This document shows, one piece after another, positions 27,273 through 34,979 of a stretch of DNA of 64,000 bases (within the stretch, counting starts at the first letter, position 1; each line of letters begins with the position of its first letter). Below the pieces are notes generated by a model. It was given only the letters and a program-made list of their open reading frames with translations, searched no databases and was not told the origin of the DNA. Position numbers and translations under genes: made by a program. This stretch comes from Chromatocurvus sp046260765. GTDB lineage: Bacteria; Pseudomonadota; Gammaproteobacteria; Pseudomonadales; Halieaceae. The stretch lies in assembly GCA_046260765.1 (NCBI GenBank), contig JBHEOO010000010.1:1-64000 (forward strand). Reading direction: 5' to 3'.

Positions 27273-27452
27273 TGGTGGTTTTACCGACAGAGACATTTGA
27301 TACTACCAAAACAGGTCTGCATTGCGCGCTGCGATCTGACGGCGCACTGGCAGAGGCGTAACTGAGGGCAAGACACGCGACGCTGGAAAACACGACGCAG
27401 GCGCTGAACGCCCGATAAGCCGACTGACTGGCTGACCAGGCGCGGGCGGCAC

Positions 27453-28343
27453 CTATTGCCGTGTGTGAACCCGCTGCATGATGCTGGAGAAATCCATCGC
27501 GCCGTTACCCTCGGCCTGGTGCTCGTCGTACAGCGCCTGCGCCAGCTGTCCCATGCGGTTGGCAACACCGCCACTCTTTGCGATATCCATGGCCAGGCCG
27601 AGATCCTTGACCATGAGATCCACCATGAACCCCGGCTTGTAGTCGTTGCTCGCAGGGGCCGCATCCATGACACCCGGGAAGGGATTGTATTTCTGCAGCG
27701 ACCAGTTACTCCCCGAGCTGGCCGTCATGATTTCTGACAGCACTTTGGGATCGAGGCCGTGGCGTGCGCCCATCTCCAGCGCCTCGCAGGTGCCAATCAT
27801 GTGGATCGCCAGCAGCATATTGTTACAGCCTTTGGCCACCTGTCCGGCACCGGCAGGGCCGGCATGAAAGATGTTCTTGCCCATGTCCGCCAGGATCAGC
27901 CGGGCTTTTTCAAAGGTCATGGGATCGCCGCCGCACATAAAGGCGAGCGTTCCAGCAGCGGCGGCAGCGACGCCGCCGGAGACCGGCGCATCCATGAAGC
28001 CGATACCCAGCTTCTCTGCGGCCTCGCCCACCTTCCGCGCGGTTTCGGCGTCGATAGTGGAACAATCGAGTACAGTCGTGTGCGAATCGAGCTGTGCCAG
28101 CAACCCCGCGTCACCCAGATAGACCCCGGTCACGTGTTTGCCGGCGGGTAGCATGGAAATCACGTAGTCCTTATCGGCAGACGCGGCCAGCGCCGACTCC
28201 GCCACACTCGCGCCACGCTCCGCAAGGGCCGCCGAGGCCTCCGCCGACAGATCGAAAACTGTCACCTCGTGGCCGGCCTTCAGCAGGTTGCCGGCCATAG
28301 GGCCACCCATATTGCCAAGTCCGATAAATGCGACACGTGCCAT
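27453..28343 (-). CDS. mmsB: 3-hydroxyisobutyrate dehydrogenase
   Basis: NAD-dependent beta-hydroxyacid dehydrogenase of 296 residues that converts 3-hydroxyisobutyrate to methylmalonate semialdehyde in valine degradation. The N-terminal GLGNMGGPMAGNLLKAGH binds NAD, DAPVSGGVAAAAAGTL is the substrate motif, and the catalytic lysine lies in GAGQVAKGCNN. GGAGA lies 8 bases before the ATG. It is the last gene of the valine operon, and its product feeds MmsA, encoded by the first gene. Confidence 0.93.
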   Translation of the reverse strand: MARVAFIGLGNMGGPMAGNLLKAGHEVTVFDLSAEASAALAERGASVAESALAASADKDYVISMLPAGKHVTGVYLGDAGLLAQLDSHTTVLDCSTIDAETARKVGEAAEKLGIGFMDAPVSGGVAAAAAGTLAFMCGGDPMTFEKARLILADMGKNIFHAGPAGAGQVAKGCNNMLLAIHMIGTCEALEMGARHGLDPKVLSEIMTASSGSNWSLQKYNPFPGVMDAAPASNDYKPGFMVDLMVKDLGLAMDIAKSGGVANRMGQLAQALYDEHQAEGNGAMDFSSIMQRVHTRQ

Positions 28344-28417
28344 AGTCTGTTCTCCGAAAATCGTGGGCGTTTGCGATGACAGCGAGCTGCACTCGCGCTA
28401 CTGGACCGCGCGGCCCA

Positions 28418-29530
28418 TTAAAGATCGACCAGGGGATTGGTATCCCAGGGTGCAACAAAGAAATCATCCAGCACATCGGCAGGTACGTCCCGGGTGGTGG
28501 CATACTGCCAGGCGGGAGTGCGGTCCTTGTCGATGAGCAGGGCCCGTACACCCTCGGCAAACTCCGGGTGGCGAACTATCTGGGTGGCGAGCTGGATTTC
28601 CGCCTGGAACACCTGTTTAAGTGAGCTGTGGCGGGTTGCCGTGAGCTGTCGATCAATGCGCAGCGCCGCCAGCGGCGATCCGTTGGCAAGGCTGTCCCGG
28701 GCACGGGACAGCCACTTGTCGTCGGTATCCAGCCCGGTAATGTTGTCCACCACTTCGTGTATCGTATTGGCGTCGCACAGGGCGGCGATCTGCTCGCGGT
28801 GCGCCGCGACCTGGCCCTCGGGCTTCTGCGCAGCACTGGCCCTGGCCGCAGAGCGCAGCACATCGTGCACCAGACCGTGGTTATGGGCGGGATCGCTTGT
28901 CCAGCTCTGTGCAAGCAGCTGCTCCATAACGCTGTTACAGCGATCACTGCTGATGAAGCGGTCCGCTAGTCCGATATACAGTGCGTCTGCGGCGTTGATG
29001 TGGGCACCCGTCAGAGCGAGGAAGCGCCCGATGCTGCCGGGCATGTGGTTTAGAAACCAGCTGCCCCCGACATCCGGGAACAGGGCAATGGTGATCTCGG
29101 GCATCGCAATACGCGTGGTTTCTGTTACCACCCGGTGGCTGCAGCCGGCCATGATGCCAAGGCCACCGCCCATGACGATGCCGCTGCCCCAGCAGACAAT
29201 TGGCTTGGGGTAGGTGTGCAGCGTGTAGTTCATGCGGTATTCGTGTGTGAAAAAGCTCTCCGCGTAGAGGCAGGGCCCGCCGGGCTTTTCCACTGCCGAT
29301 GCGTGCAGCGCCTGGACATCGCCCCCGGCGCACAGCGCGCGGTCGCCGCTGCCGGCAATGAAAACGGCAGCGATATTGTCATCGCGGCGCCAGCGATTGA
29401 GCGTGGCCTGGATCAGCTCTACCATCTCCAGCGTCAGCGAGTTGAGCGTTTTCGGTACGTTAAGCGTGATGACGCCGATAGCGCCCTGGGCGGAATCCTG
29501 TTCAGTGATCAGAACCGGTGCATCTGGCAT
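28418..29530 (-). CDS. 3-hydroxyisobutyryl-CoA hydrolase
   Basis: Crotonase-fold protein of 370 residues, longer than typical enoyl-CoA hydratases and matching 3-hydroxyisobutyryl-CoA hydrolases. GDRALCAGGDVQAL and GSGIVMGGGLGIMAGCSHRV form the oxyanion and CoA sites, MPEITIALFPDVGGSWFL carries the catalytic glutamate/aspartate region, and the C-terminal extension (DDFFVAPWDTNPL) is family-typical. It removes CoA so that mmsB can act on the free acid. It sits 74 bp upstream of mmsB in the same transcript. Confidence 0.9.
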   Translation of the reverse strand: MPDAPVLITEQDSAQGAIGVITLNVPKTLNSLTLEMVELIQATLNRWRRDDNIAAVFIAGSGDRALCAGGDVQALHASAVEKPGGPCLYAESFFTHEYRMNYTLHTYPKPIVCWGSGIVMGGGLGIMAGCSHRVVTETTRIAMPEITIALFPDVGGSWFLNHMPGSIGRFLALTGAHINAADALYIGLADRFISSDRCNSVMEQLLAQSWTSDPAHNHGLVHDVLRSAARASAAQKPEGQVAAHREQIAALCDANTIHEVVDNITGLDTDDKWLSRARDSLANGSPLAALRIDRQLTATRHSSLKQVFQAEIQLATQIVRHPEFAEGVRALLIDKDRTPAWQYATTRDVPADVLDDFFVAPWDTNPLVDL

Positions 29531-29617
29531 GTTGTGTCCTGTCTGCTGTTGGCGTTTGTAGAATGATGACGTCTATCAAACCCAGGCGCGGAGCAAAGCC
29601 TGGCGGATATCAAAACC

Positions 29618-30778
29618 TTAGCGTATCACCGCCAGCGCCTCTTCCATCAACATCCGGCGGCTGATAATCACGCGCATGATCTCGTTGGTTCCCTCGAGGA
29701 TCTGGTGCACGCGGGTGTCGCGCACGTGTCGCTCCATGGGGTACTCCTTGATATAGCCATAGCCCCCGAACAGCTGTAAGGCATCGTTGCAGATGTTGAA
29801 ACCGGCATCCGTGGCGAAACGTTTGGCCATGGCACAGTAAGTGGTGGCCTCCGGCGCCCGGCTGTCCAGCTTACTGGCGGCCAGGCGGATCATCTGCCGC
29901 GCAGCCACCAGCTCGGTAAGCATGTCCGCGAGCTTGAACTGGGTGGCCTGGAAAGCGGCGATGGACTGGCCGAACTGCTCACGATCCTGCACATAGGCCG
30001 CGGCTTCCTCCAGCGCCTGCTGGGCGGTGCCGACGCTGCAGGTGGCGATATTGATGCGCCCGCCATCCAGTCCCTCCATGGCGATGGAGAAGCCCTGACC
30101 CTCCTCGCCCAGACGGTAACTCACCGGAATACGCACATTGTCGAAGGTGACGGCGCGGGTCGGCTGGGCGTTCCAGCCCATTTTCTCTTCCTTCTTGCCA
30201 TAGCTGATGCCTTCTGCATCCGCCGGCACCAGCACCGCAGTGACACCCTTGGCACCGTCGTCGCCAGTGCGCAGCATGACCACCAGCACGTCGGTTTCAC
30301 CGGCACCGGAAATGAACACCTTGCTGCCGTTGATGACATAGTCGTCGCCATCCCGCTCGGCGCGGGTGCGCAGTTTTGCCGCGTCGGAGCCGGCACCGGG
30401 CTCGGTCAGGCAGTACGATGCCAGCTTTTCGCCGGTAACCAGAGACGGGCACCATGCCTCGATCGTCTGCTCATTGCAGTACTTGCCGATCATGTTGGTG
30501 GCCATGTTGTGAATGGTCAGGAAGGCCGCCGTGGTCGTGCAGCCCTTCGACAGCTCCTCAACGATCAGGCTGGCATCCAGGCGGCCCATACCCAGGCCGC
30601 CGGCGGACTCGGGCGTGTACATGCCCATAAAGCCAAGGGCCCCCGCCCTGGCCAGCACGTCTTTCGGAAAAACCGACTCCGCGTCCCAACGCGCAGCGTT
30701 GGGCGCCAGCTCCTTGTCCGAAAAAGCCTTCGCGCTGTCGACATAAGCTTGCTGGTCTTCACTCAATGCGAAATCCAC
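29618..30778 (-). CDS. Acyl-CoA dehydrogenase, probably isobutyryl-CoA dehydrogenase
   Basis: FAD-dependent acyl-CoA dehydrogenase of 386 residues. CLTEPGAGSDAA and KVFISGAGETDVLVV match the flavin and substrate regions, GGYGYIKEYPMERHVRDTRVHQILEGTNEIMR is the conserved C-terminal block. Its position in a valine operon suggests it oxidises isobutyryl-CoA to methacrylyl-CoA. The start is a GTG at 30778 with GGGAG 8 bases upstream. An enoyl-CoA hydratase for the next step is not separate here and may be encoded elsewhere. Confidence 0.88.
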   Translation of the reverse strand: MDFALSEDQQAYVDSAKAFSDKELAPNAARWDAESVFPKDVLARAGALGFMGMYTPESAGGLGMGRLDASLIVEELSKGCTTTAAFLTIHNMATNMIGKYCNEQTIEAWCPSLVTGEKLASYCLTEPGAGSDAAKLRTRAERDGDDYVINGSKVFISGAGETDVLVVMLRTGDDGAKGVTAVLVPADAEGISYGKKEEKMGWNAQPTRAVTFDNVRIPVSYRLGEEGQGFSIAMEGLDGGRINIATCSVGTAQQALEEAAAYVQDREQFGQSIAAFQATQFKLADMLTELVAARQMIRLAASKLDSRAPEATTYCAMAKRFATDAGFNICNDALQLFGGYGYIKEYPMERHVRDTRVHQILEGTNEIMRVIISRRMLMEEALAVIR

Positions 30779-30812
30779 GTATTTTCTCCCGTACCGGTTA
30801 GGTCGCCTGGCT

Positions 30813-32318
30813 TCAGCGCAGGTTGATGCTCATGTTCGGCTGCCCGCCCCCGGTCGCGGCAGGCTCCTGGTAGCTCCACTTCGCGGTGATGGTCTTGGTC
30901 TCTGTATAAAAGCGCACCGCCTGCTTGCCGTAGGCGTGCAGGTCACCGCGGAAGGAACCGCGCCAGCCGGTGAACGAGAAGAACGGCAGCGGCACCGGAA
31001 TGGGGATGTTGATGCCCACCTGGCCGACCAGAATCTCGTGCTGGAACTTGCGCGCCGCACCGCCCGAGGCGGTGAACAGGGAAACCCCGTTGCCGACCTC
31101 AAGACTGTTGATCTGGGCGATAGCATCTTCCAGTGTCTCGACCTGCATGCAGCATAGAACCGGCCCGAAGATCTCTTCCCTGTAAATGCTCATCTCCGGC
31201 GTAACATCCTTGAACAGCGTGGGACCGACCCAGTTACCATCCGGGTAGCCCTCTACCGTACAGTTGCTGCCATCAAGCAGGCAGGTGGCGCCCTCTTCCG
31301 TCCCCTGCCTGATCAGCCCCAGCACGCGCTCACGGGCCTGCGGAGAAATAAGCGGGCCATAGGAGGCAGCGCCGTTGTCCCAGGCACCCGGCTGCGCCTT
31401 CGCCAGACGCTCGGCCAGGGCGTCGATCAGCTGGCTTGAATCACCCACGAACATCGCGACCGAGATTCCCATGCAGCGCTGACCACCGGCACCTACCGAG
31501 GAGCCGACCAGGGCGTTCAGCACAGCGTTCGGATCTGCATCCGGCAGAATGACCATGTGATTCTTGGCGCCCATCATGCACTGCACGCGCTTGCCCGCCG
31601 CCGTCCCCGTGCGGTAAATATGTTCGCCCACGGGGCTTGAGCCAACAAACGAAGCCGCCTTGACGTCGGGGTGCTGGAGCAGCTGGTTGACCTGATCGGC
31701 ACCGCCGTGAACCATGTTGAGCACGCCCTTGGGGGCTCCCGCCTCGATGAACAGATCCACCAGTCGCACCGGCGTGAGGGGAACCTGCTCCGACGGCTTG
31801 AGCACGAAGGTATTGCCAGCGGCGATGGCCAGGGGAAACATCCAAAGTGGAATCATGGCCGGGAAGTTGAACGGCGTGATTCCGACGCAGACGCCCAACG
31901 GCTGTATATAGGTGTAGGTGTCGATGCCGTTGGCCACGTTCTCCACCGTCTCGCCCATCATGTTAGAGGGGATATTGGCGGCCTGCTCCACCACCTCAAT
32001 ACCGCGCCAGACATCCCCCTTGGCGTCTTCAAAGGTCTTGCCCGTGTCGTGGGCGAGAATTTCGCCCAGTTCGTCGTGGTGCTCCTTGAGCAGCGCCTGG
32101 TAGCGCATCATCAGGCGCGCGCGATCTGCAACCGGCACGTCGCGCCAGGTCTGGAACGCCTCTTGTGCGCTGGCGACCGCCACATCCACCTCGTTCTCGG
32201 TGGCAAAGGGTACTTCTGCGAGCACGGCCTGGGTAGCGGGATTGAGCACATCGCGTTTGTCGTTACTCGCACTCTGGACGAATTCGCCGTGGATAAACAG
32301 CGGAACCTGACGGGTCAT
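30813..32318 (-). CDS. mmsA: Methylmalonate-semialdehyde dehydrogenase, CoA-acylating
   Basis: Aldehyde dehydrogenase of 501 residues that turns methylmalonate semialdehyde into propionyl-CoA. Motifs include GVCVGITPFNFPAMIPLWM, FVLKPSEQVPLTP, FVGSSPVGEHIYRTG and the catalytic Cys282 in GGQRCMGIS. The general-base glutamate of hydrolytic aldehyde dehydrogenases is replaced in this family, in line with CoA use. GAGGTG precedes the ATG at 32318; the open frame to 32504 overlaps the divergent regulator and is rejected. First gene of the valine operon. Confidence 0.93.
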   Translation of the reverse strand: MTRQVPLFIHGEFVQSASNDKRDVLNPATQAVLAEVPFATENEVDVAVASAQEAFQTWRDVPVADRARLMMRYQALLKEHHDELGEILAHDTGKTFEDAKGDVWRGIEVVEQAANIPSNMMGETVENVANGIDTYTYIQPLGVCVGITPFNFPAMIPLWMFPLAIAAGNTFVLKPSEQVPLTPVRLVDLFIEAGAPKGVLNMVHGGADQVNQLLQHPDVKAASFVGSSPVGEHIYRTGTAAGKRVQCMMGAKNHMVILPDADPNAVLNALVGSSVGAGGQRCMGISVAMFVGDSSQLIDALAERLAKAQPGAWDNGAASYGPLISPQARERVLGLIRQGTEEGATCLLDGSNCTVEGYPDGNWVGPTLFKDVTPEMSIYREEIFGPVLCCMQVETLEDAIAQINSLEVGNGVSLFTASGGAARKFQHEILVGQVGINIPIPVPLPFFSFTGWRGSFRGDLHAYGKQAVRFYTETKTITAKWSYQEPAATGGGQPNMSINLR

Positions 32319-32473
32319 GGAACACCTCTGACTGACGTTATAGTGATATCTCCTAAACTTTAGCAGCTGCGCCGATGGCCTGCCATTGACGAAATTGCGG
32401 GATATATGGACTATCTTGCTGACGCCACCGCCAGCGTCATACCTCCGGTAACGGCAGCAGAAGGGGACCCGCC
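32319..32473. promoter_or_regulatory. Divergent mmsA/mmsR control region with an inverted repeat
   Basis: The 155-bp gap holds TGACGC-N8-GCGTCA at 32420-32439 and, on the minus strand, a TATAAC -10-like box at 32342-32337 for mmsA with no good -35 partner. A weak -35 fits activation by the AraC-type product encoded next door. Binding is inferred. Confidence 0.45.
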
Positions 32474-33355
32474 ATGAGTACGCCATCCGACTGGCCACTG
32501 CCACCCGAGGGCATACGCTTCGTCTCGCCCGGGTTTATTCTGTCGGCCCTGAAGCGCAACCCCCTGACCCGGGATTGCTTCCCCACCGCTATGGGCTTTT
32601 ACCCTCACGCACACGGCCATCGCATGCGCCGGGAGCGCCACGATGACAACCTGGTGATCTACTGCATTGCCGGGCGTGGCGAGCTGCAGCTTGGCGGCAC
32701 CACCTACGCCGCGGGACCTGGCAGCCTCATGCTTTTACCCCAGGGTGTCGCCCACGAATACCGCGCCAGCAGCCGCGACCCCTGGCACCTCTACTGGGTT
32801 CACTGCCGCGGCGGCAGTATCGATGCCTTCATGGACTACCTGGGCTATCGCCCGGACAAGCCGGTGCTGGAGGTAGACGTACATCCGGCCCTGATTGCCA
32901 GCTTCGACAGCCTGCTCGGGGTGCGCAGCACCGGCTATAGCCTGCCGGCCTTTATTAATGCCGCCAACCACCTTCGCCACCTGCTTACCCAGCTGTCCCT
33001 GGCCGCAAGCCAGCGCCGTGCCGCGCAGCCTGGAGAACTGGACCTGACCATGCTTCAGGACTACATGCGCGACAACATCGACAAGCGCCTGTCACTGGAC
33101 GATCTGGCCGGACTCGCCAATCTGTCGCGATTTCACTTTGCCAATCGCTACAAGGCGCTGACGGGCTATTCGCCTATCAAGCATTTTCTGCACCTGAAAA
33201 TGGAGGCGGCCTGTCGCATGCTGGATACGTCGCGGCGGAGTATCGGCAGTATTGCGGAAGAATTGGGGTATACAGATGCGCTGTATTTCTCGCGGGCGTT
33301 CAAGAGTGTGGTGGGGCTGTCGCCGCGGGATTATCGGGGGTCGGTGCGGCGGTGA
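32474..33355 (+). CDS. mmsR: AraC-family regulator, MmsR-like
   Basis: Transcription factor of 293 residues. The N-terminal half is an AraC-type cupin sensor (DNLVIYCIAGRGELQLGG, LMLLPQGVAHEYRAS). Residues about 185-290 form the two helix-turn-helix units (LSLDDLAGLANLSRFHFANRYKALTGYSPIKHFL, SIGSIAEELGYTDALYFSRAFKSVVGLSP). It is divergent from mmsA, the same arrangement as mmsR/mmsAB in Pseudomonas, where MmsR activates the operon in response to valine metabolites. AAGGGG precedes the ATG. Confidence 0.85.
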   Translation: MSTPSDWPLPPEGIRFVSPGFILSALKRNPLTRDCFPTAMGFYPHAHGHRMRRERHDDNLVIYCIAGRGELQLGGTTYAAGPGSLMLLPQGVAHEYRASSRDPWHLYWVHCRGGSIDAFMDYLGYRPDKPVLEVDVHPALIASFDSLLGVRSTGYSLPAFINAANHLRHLLTQLSLAASQRRAAQPGELDLTMLQDYMRDNIDKRLSLDDLAGLANLSRFHFANRYKALTGYSPIKHFLHLKMEAACRMLDTSRRSIGSIAEELGYTDALYFSRAFKSVVGLSPRDYRGSVRR

Positions 33356-33387
33356 CGTCAGCGCGGGGAACCGAGTGACATCCACCA

Positions 33388-33660
33388 TCAGGACTGATCG
33401 TAGTGACCACCAATAGCAAAGACATAAATTGACCTGTCGTCGAATCGATAGATCAAACGATCCTTCTGCGAGATACGCCTGGACCACAGGCCTGAAAGAT
33501 TGTGCTTTAGTGATTCAGGTTTTCCCAGGCCGGAAGATGGATCGTCTGATCGCAGCATTTCCTTGAGCAATTTGCACAGGCCCTTGTGCAAGCGTTTGTC
33601 GGTCTCACGCATAGCCTCATACGCCTCCCAGGTGTTGCCCTGAAACACCAGTGATCTCAT
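33388..33660 (-). CDS. yoeB: YoeB/Txe-family mRNA interferase toxin
   Basis: RelE-superfamily ribosome-dependent endoribonuclease of 90 residues. The family-defining blocks are all present: TWEAYEAMRETDKRLHKGL near the start, LGKPESLKHNLSGLWSRRI in the middle, and DRLIYRF with GGHYDQS at the end. The final His-Tyr pair, needed for mRNA cleavage, is intact, so the toxin looks active. Start at the ATG at 33660, which gives the usual family length. It overlaps the antitoxin gene by 44 bp, more than usual, which should couple toxin translation tightly to antitoxin translation. Confidence 0.9.
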   Translation of the reverse strand: MRSLVFQGNTWEAYEAMRETDKRLHKGLCKLLKEMLRSDDPSSGLGKPESLKHNLSGLWSRRISQKDRLIYRFDDRSIYVFAIGGHYDQS

Positions 33661-33913
33661 CCATCTGCTCGCCGGTCGGTGTATAGCCTTCTCCACGGGT
33701 GTGGGTTTCCAGAGAATCGGCGATTTGCTGCATGAGGTTCCTGCTTTGGAGCACGTGCAGGGTTTCCTGTTCCCGCTCCCAGTCATCGGCGCCTATCACC
33801 ACAAAAGCCTCTCCGGCTCGCCGTGTTACCTTGAGAGGCTCATGTCTGCTGACGACTCGCTCTACAACGCTTTTCAGATTGTCTCTGAATTTGTTTACGC
33901 TGATTGTGTCCAC
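33617..33913 (-). CDS. yefM: YefM-family antitoxin
   Basis: Antitoxin of 98 residues with the Phd/YefM N-terminal fold (TISVNKFRDNLKSVVERVVSRHEPLKVTRR, AFVVIGADDWE), which binds DNA and dimerises, and a C-terminal part (LHVLQSRNLMQQIADSLE onward) expected to wrap the toxin. The start is the GTG at 33913, five bases after AAGGTG. A TTG at 33946 would add eleven residues but would read through the operator. The C-terminus continues about 14 residues into the toxin reading region. Confidence 0.88.
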   Translation of the reverse strand: MDTISVNKFRDNLKSVVERVVSRHEPLKVTRRAGEAFVVIGADDWEREQETLHVLQSRNLMQQIADSLETHTRGEGYTPTGEQMDEITGVSGQHLGGV

Positions 33914-33926
33914 AATGGCACCTTGA

Positions 33927-33945
33927 TGTACGGAAAGACCGTACA
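33927..33945. promoter_or_regulatory. Operator palindrome of the yefM-yoeB module
   Basis: TGTACGG-N5-CCGTACA lies 14 bases upstream of the yefM GTG, next to the ribosome binding site, and a TTGACG -35-like box lies at 33957-33952 on the minus strand. TGTAC/GTACA half-sites resemble the TGTACA core bound by YefM in E. coli, so autoregulation by the antitoxin is likely. Confidence 0.65.
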
Positions 33946-34070
33946 AGTTTACGTCAAGAGTCCAGACATCGCCAGGCTCGGCGTCAGCTTTATCCGTGCG
34001 GCTTTGTGTTCACCACAACACTATGCATGTTGGCAGCGTTAGTAGCGGGTTCTCAATCTAAAAAACGCGC

Positions 34071-34535
34071 TCAGCGGTTCAGCTGCAGTAGCCCCTCGCG
34101 CTCGATCCGCAGTGCCCGCACGGTGCGGGCCACGGAGAGTTTGGCCTCAAGGCGATAGGGTAAGCCGTCTTCCGGCGGAGCGGCCATGAGATCGCGCAGC
34201 AGTACCAGTGAGCCCAGCAGGCCGGCGACCGTTTCCAGTTCTACCATGCCCTCACTGTAGGCGGGAATATTGACCGCCTCGGCGCTGACGCCGGACAGCG
34301 CCTTCTGCTCGCGCAGGAACACCTGGTAGTGCATGCCCTCGATATTCAGCGGTGACGCGTTCGGATTCAGCACGCGCAACTGCACCAGGAAGCGCGCCTC
34401 CATCCCGCGGGAGGCCAGCGGCTTCAGCCCGACCAGATCGACTTCAGGGGTATCAAAGTCGGCCAGGGGGGTGGCGCAGGCTGTCAGCAGGGCCAGCAGT
34501 GTGGCGAGGGCGATTGCGGGAACGGTGCGAGGCAT
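34071..34535 (-). CDS. LEA14-like (LEA type 2) lipoprotein
   Basis: Lipoprotein of 154 residues with lipobox LLTAC. The mature part has the water-stress/LEA type 2 beta-sandwich pattern: VDLVGLKPLASRGMEARFLVQLRVLNPNASPLNIEGMHYQVFL. The NPN...L.I.G.Y...L block is the family signature. The role in bacteria is unknown, with envelope stress protection often proposed. It is 157 bp upstream of yefM on the same strand, and the pair is probably unrelated in function. Confidence 0.8.
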   Translation of the reverse strand: MPRTVPAIALATLLALLTACATPLADFDTPEVDLVGLKPLASRGMEARFLVQLRVLNPNASPLNIEGMHYQVFLREQKALSGVSAEAVNIPAYSEGMVELETVAGLLGSLVLLRDLMAAPPEDGLPYRLEAKLSVARTVRALRIEREGLLQLNR

Positions 34536-34979
34536 GAGGGGGTCCGGTGTGGAGTTCAGTGTAGTGTAGCTGGCAATGCCGTGGCGTGATTGGGAATAGT
34601 TCAGGTCGGCGCCGTCTCAACCACCGCTCCCCCAATGTTCAAGAGCACCTTCGACCCGAAGTTCATGCTCGAACCGGGATCATGATAGCAGCCGGGTGTA
34701 TAACAGCCTGCTATCGCTTATATCGCCAACCCTATTTTCCTGCTCTCGTTTATAACCGAAAAACGTCTCCGCGGAGATCAACGGGCAAAATGCCGTTCCC
34801 TCGGTTTTCCGTTTTTCAGACACAAGTTGCCTGCAAATGCAGCGCGCCTGATCTCATGAGGTTGCCAGACTGGCCTATGAAACAACGGAATGACCTCGAC
34901 CAGAATCGATTTTCTTCATAGAGGCATCTGCAACACTGCGGTGCGCGCAGCATCAAGTTTCAGTATCCCCATGGCAAAT
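34536..34979. other. Non-coding stretch of lower GC
   Basis: 444 bp without a convincing gene. The part from about 34680 to 34960 is visibly more AT-rich than its surroundings. GATAGCAG at 34684-34691 and CTGCTATC at 34708-34715 form an 8-bp inverted repeat with a 16-base loop. An open frame from 34586 to 34921 has no recognisable sequence pattern. Confidence 0.5.

Noticed and set aside
34017..34050. Sequence around GTTGGCAGCGTTAG resembling an integron attC end
   Set aside because: No paired simple sites or second half, and no integrase or cassette structure nearby.
34586..34921. Open frame of 111 codons in the non-coding stretch
   Set aside because: No ribosome binding site of note, unlike codon pattern and no recognisable sequence features.
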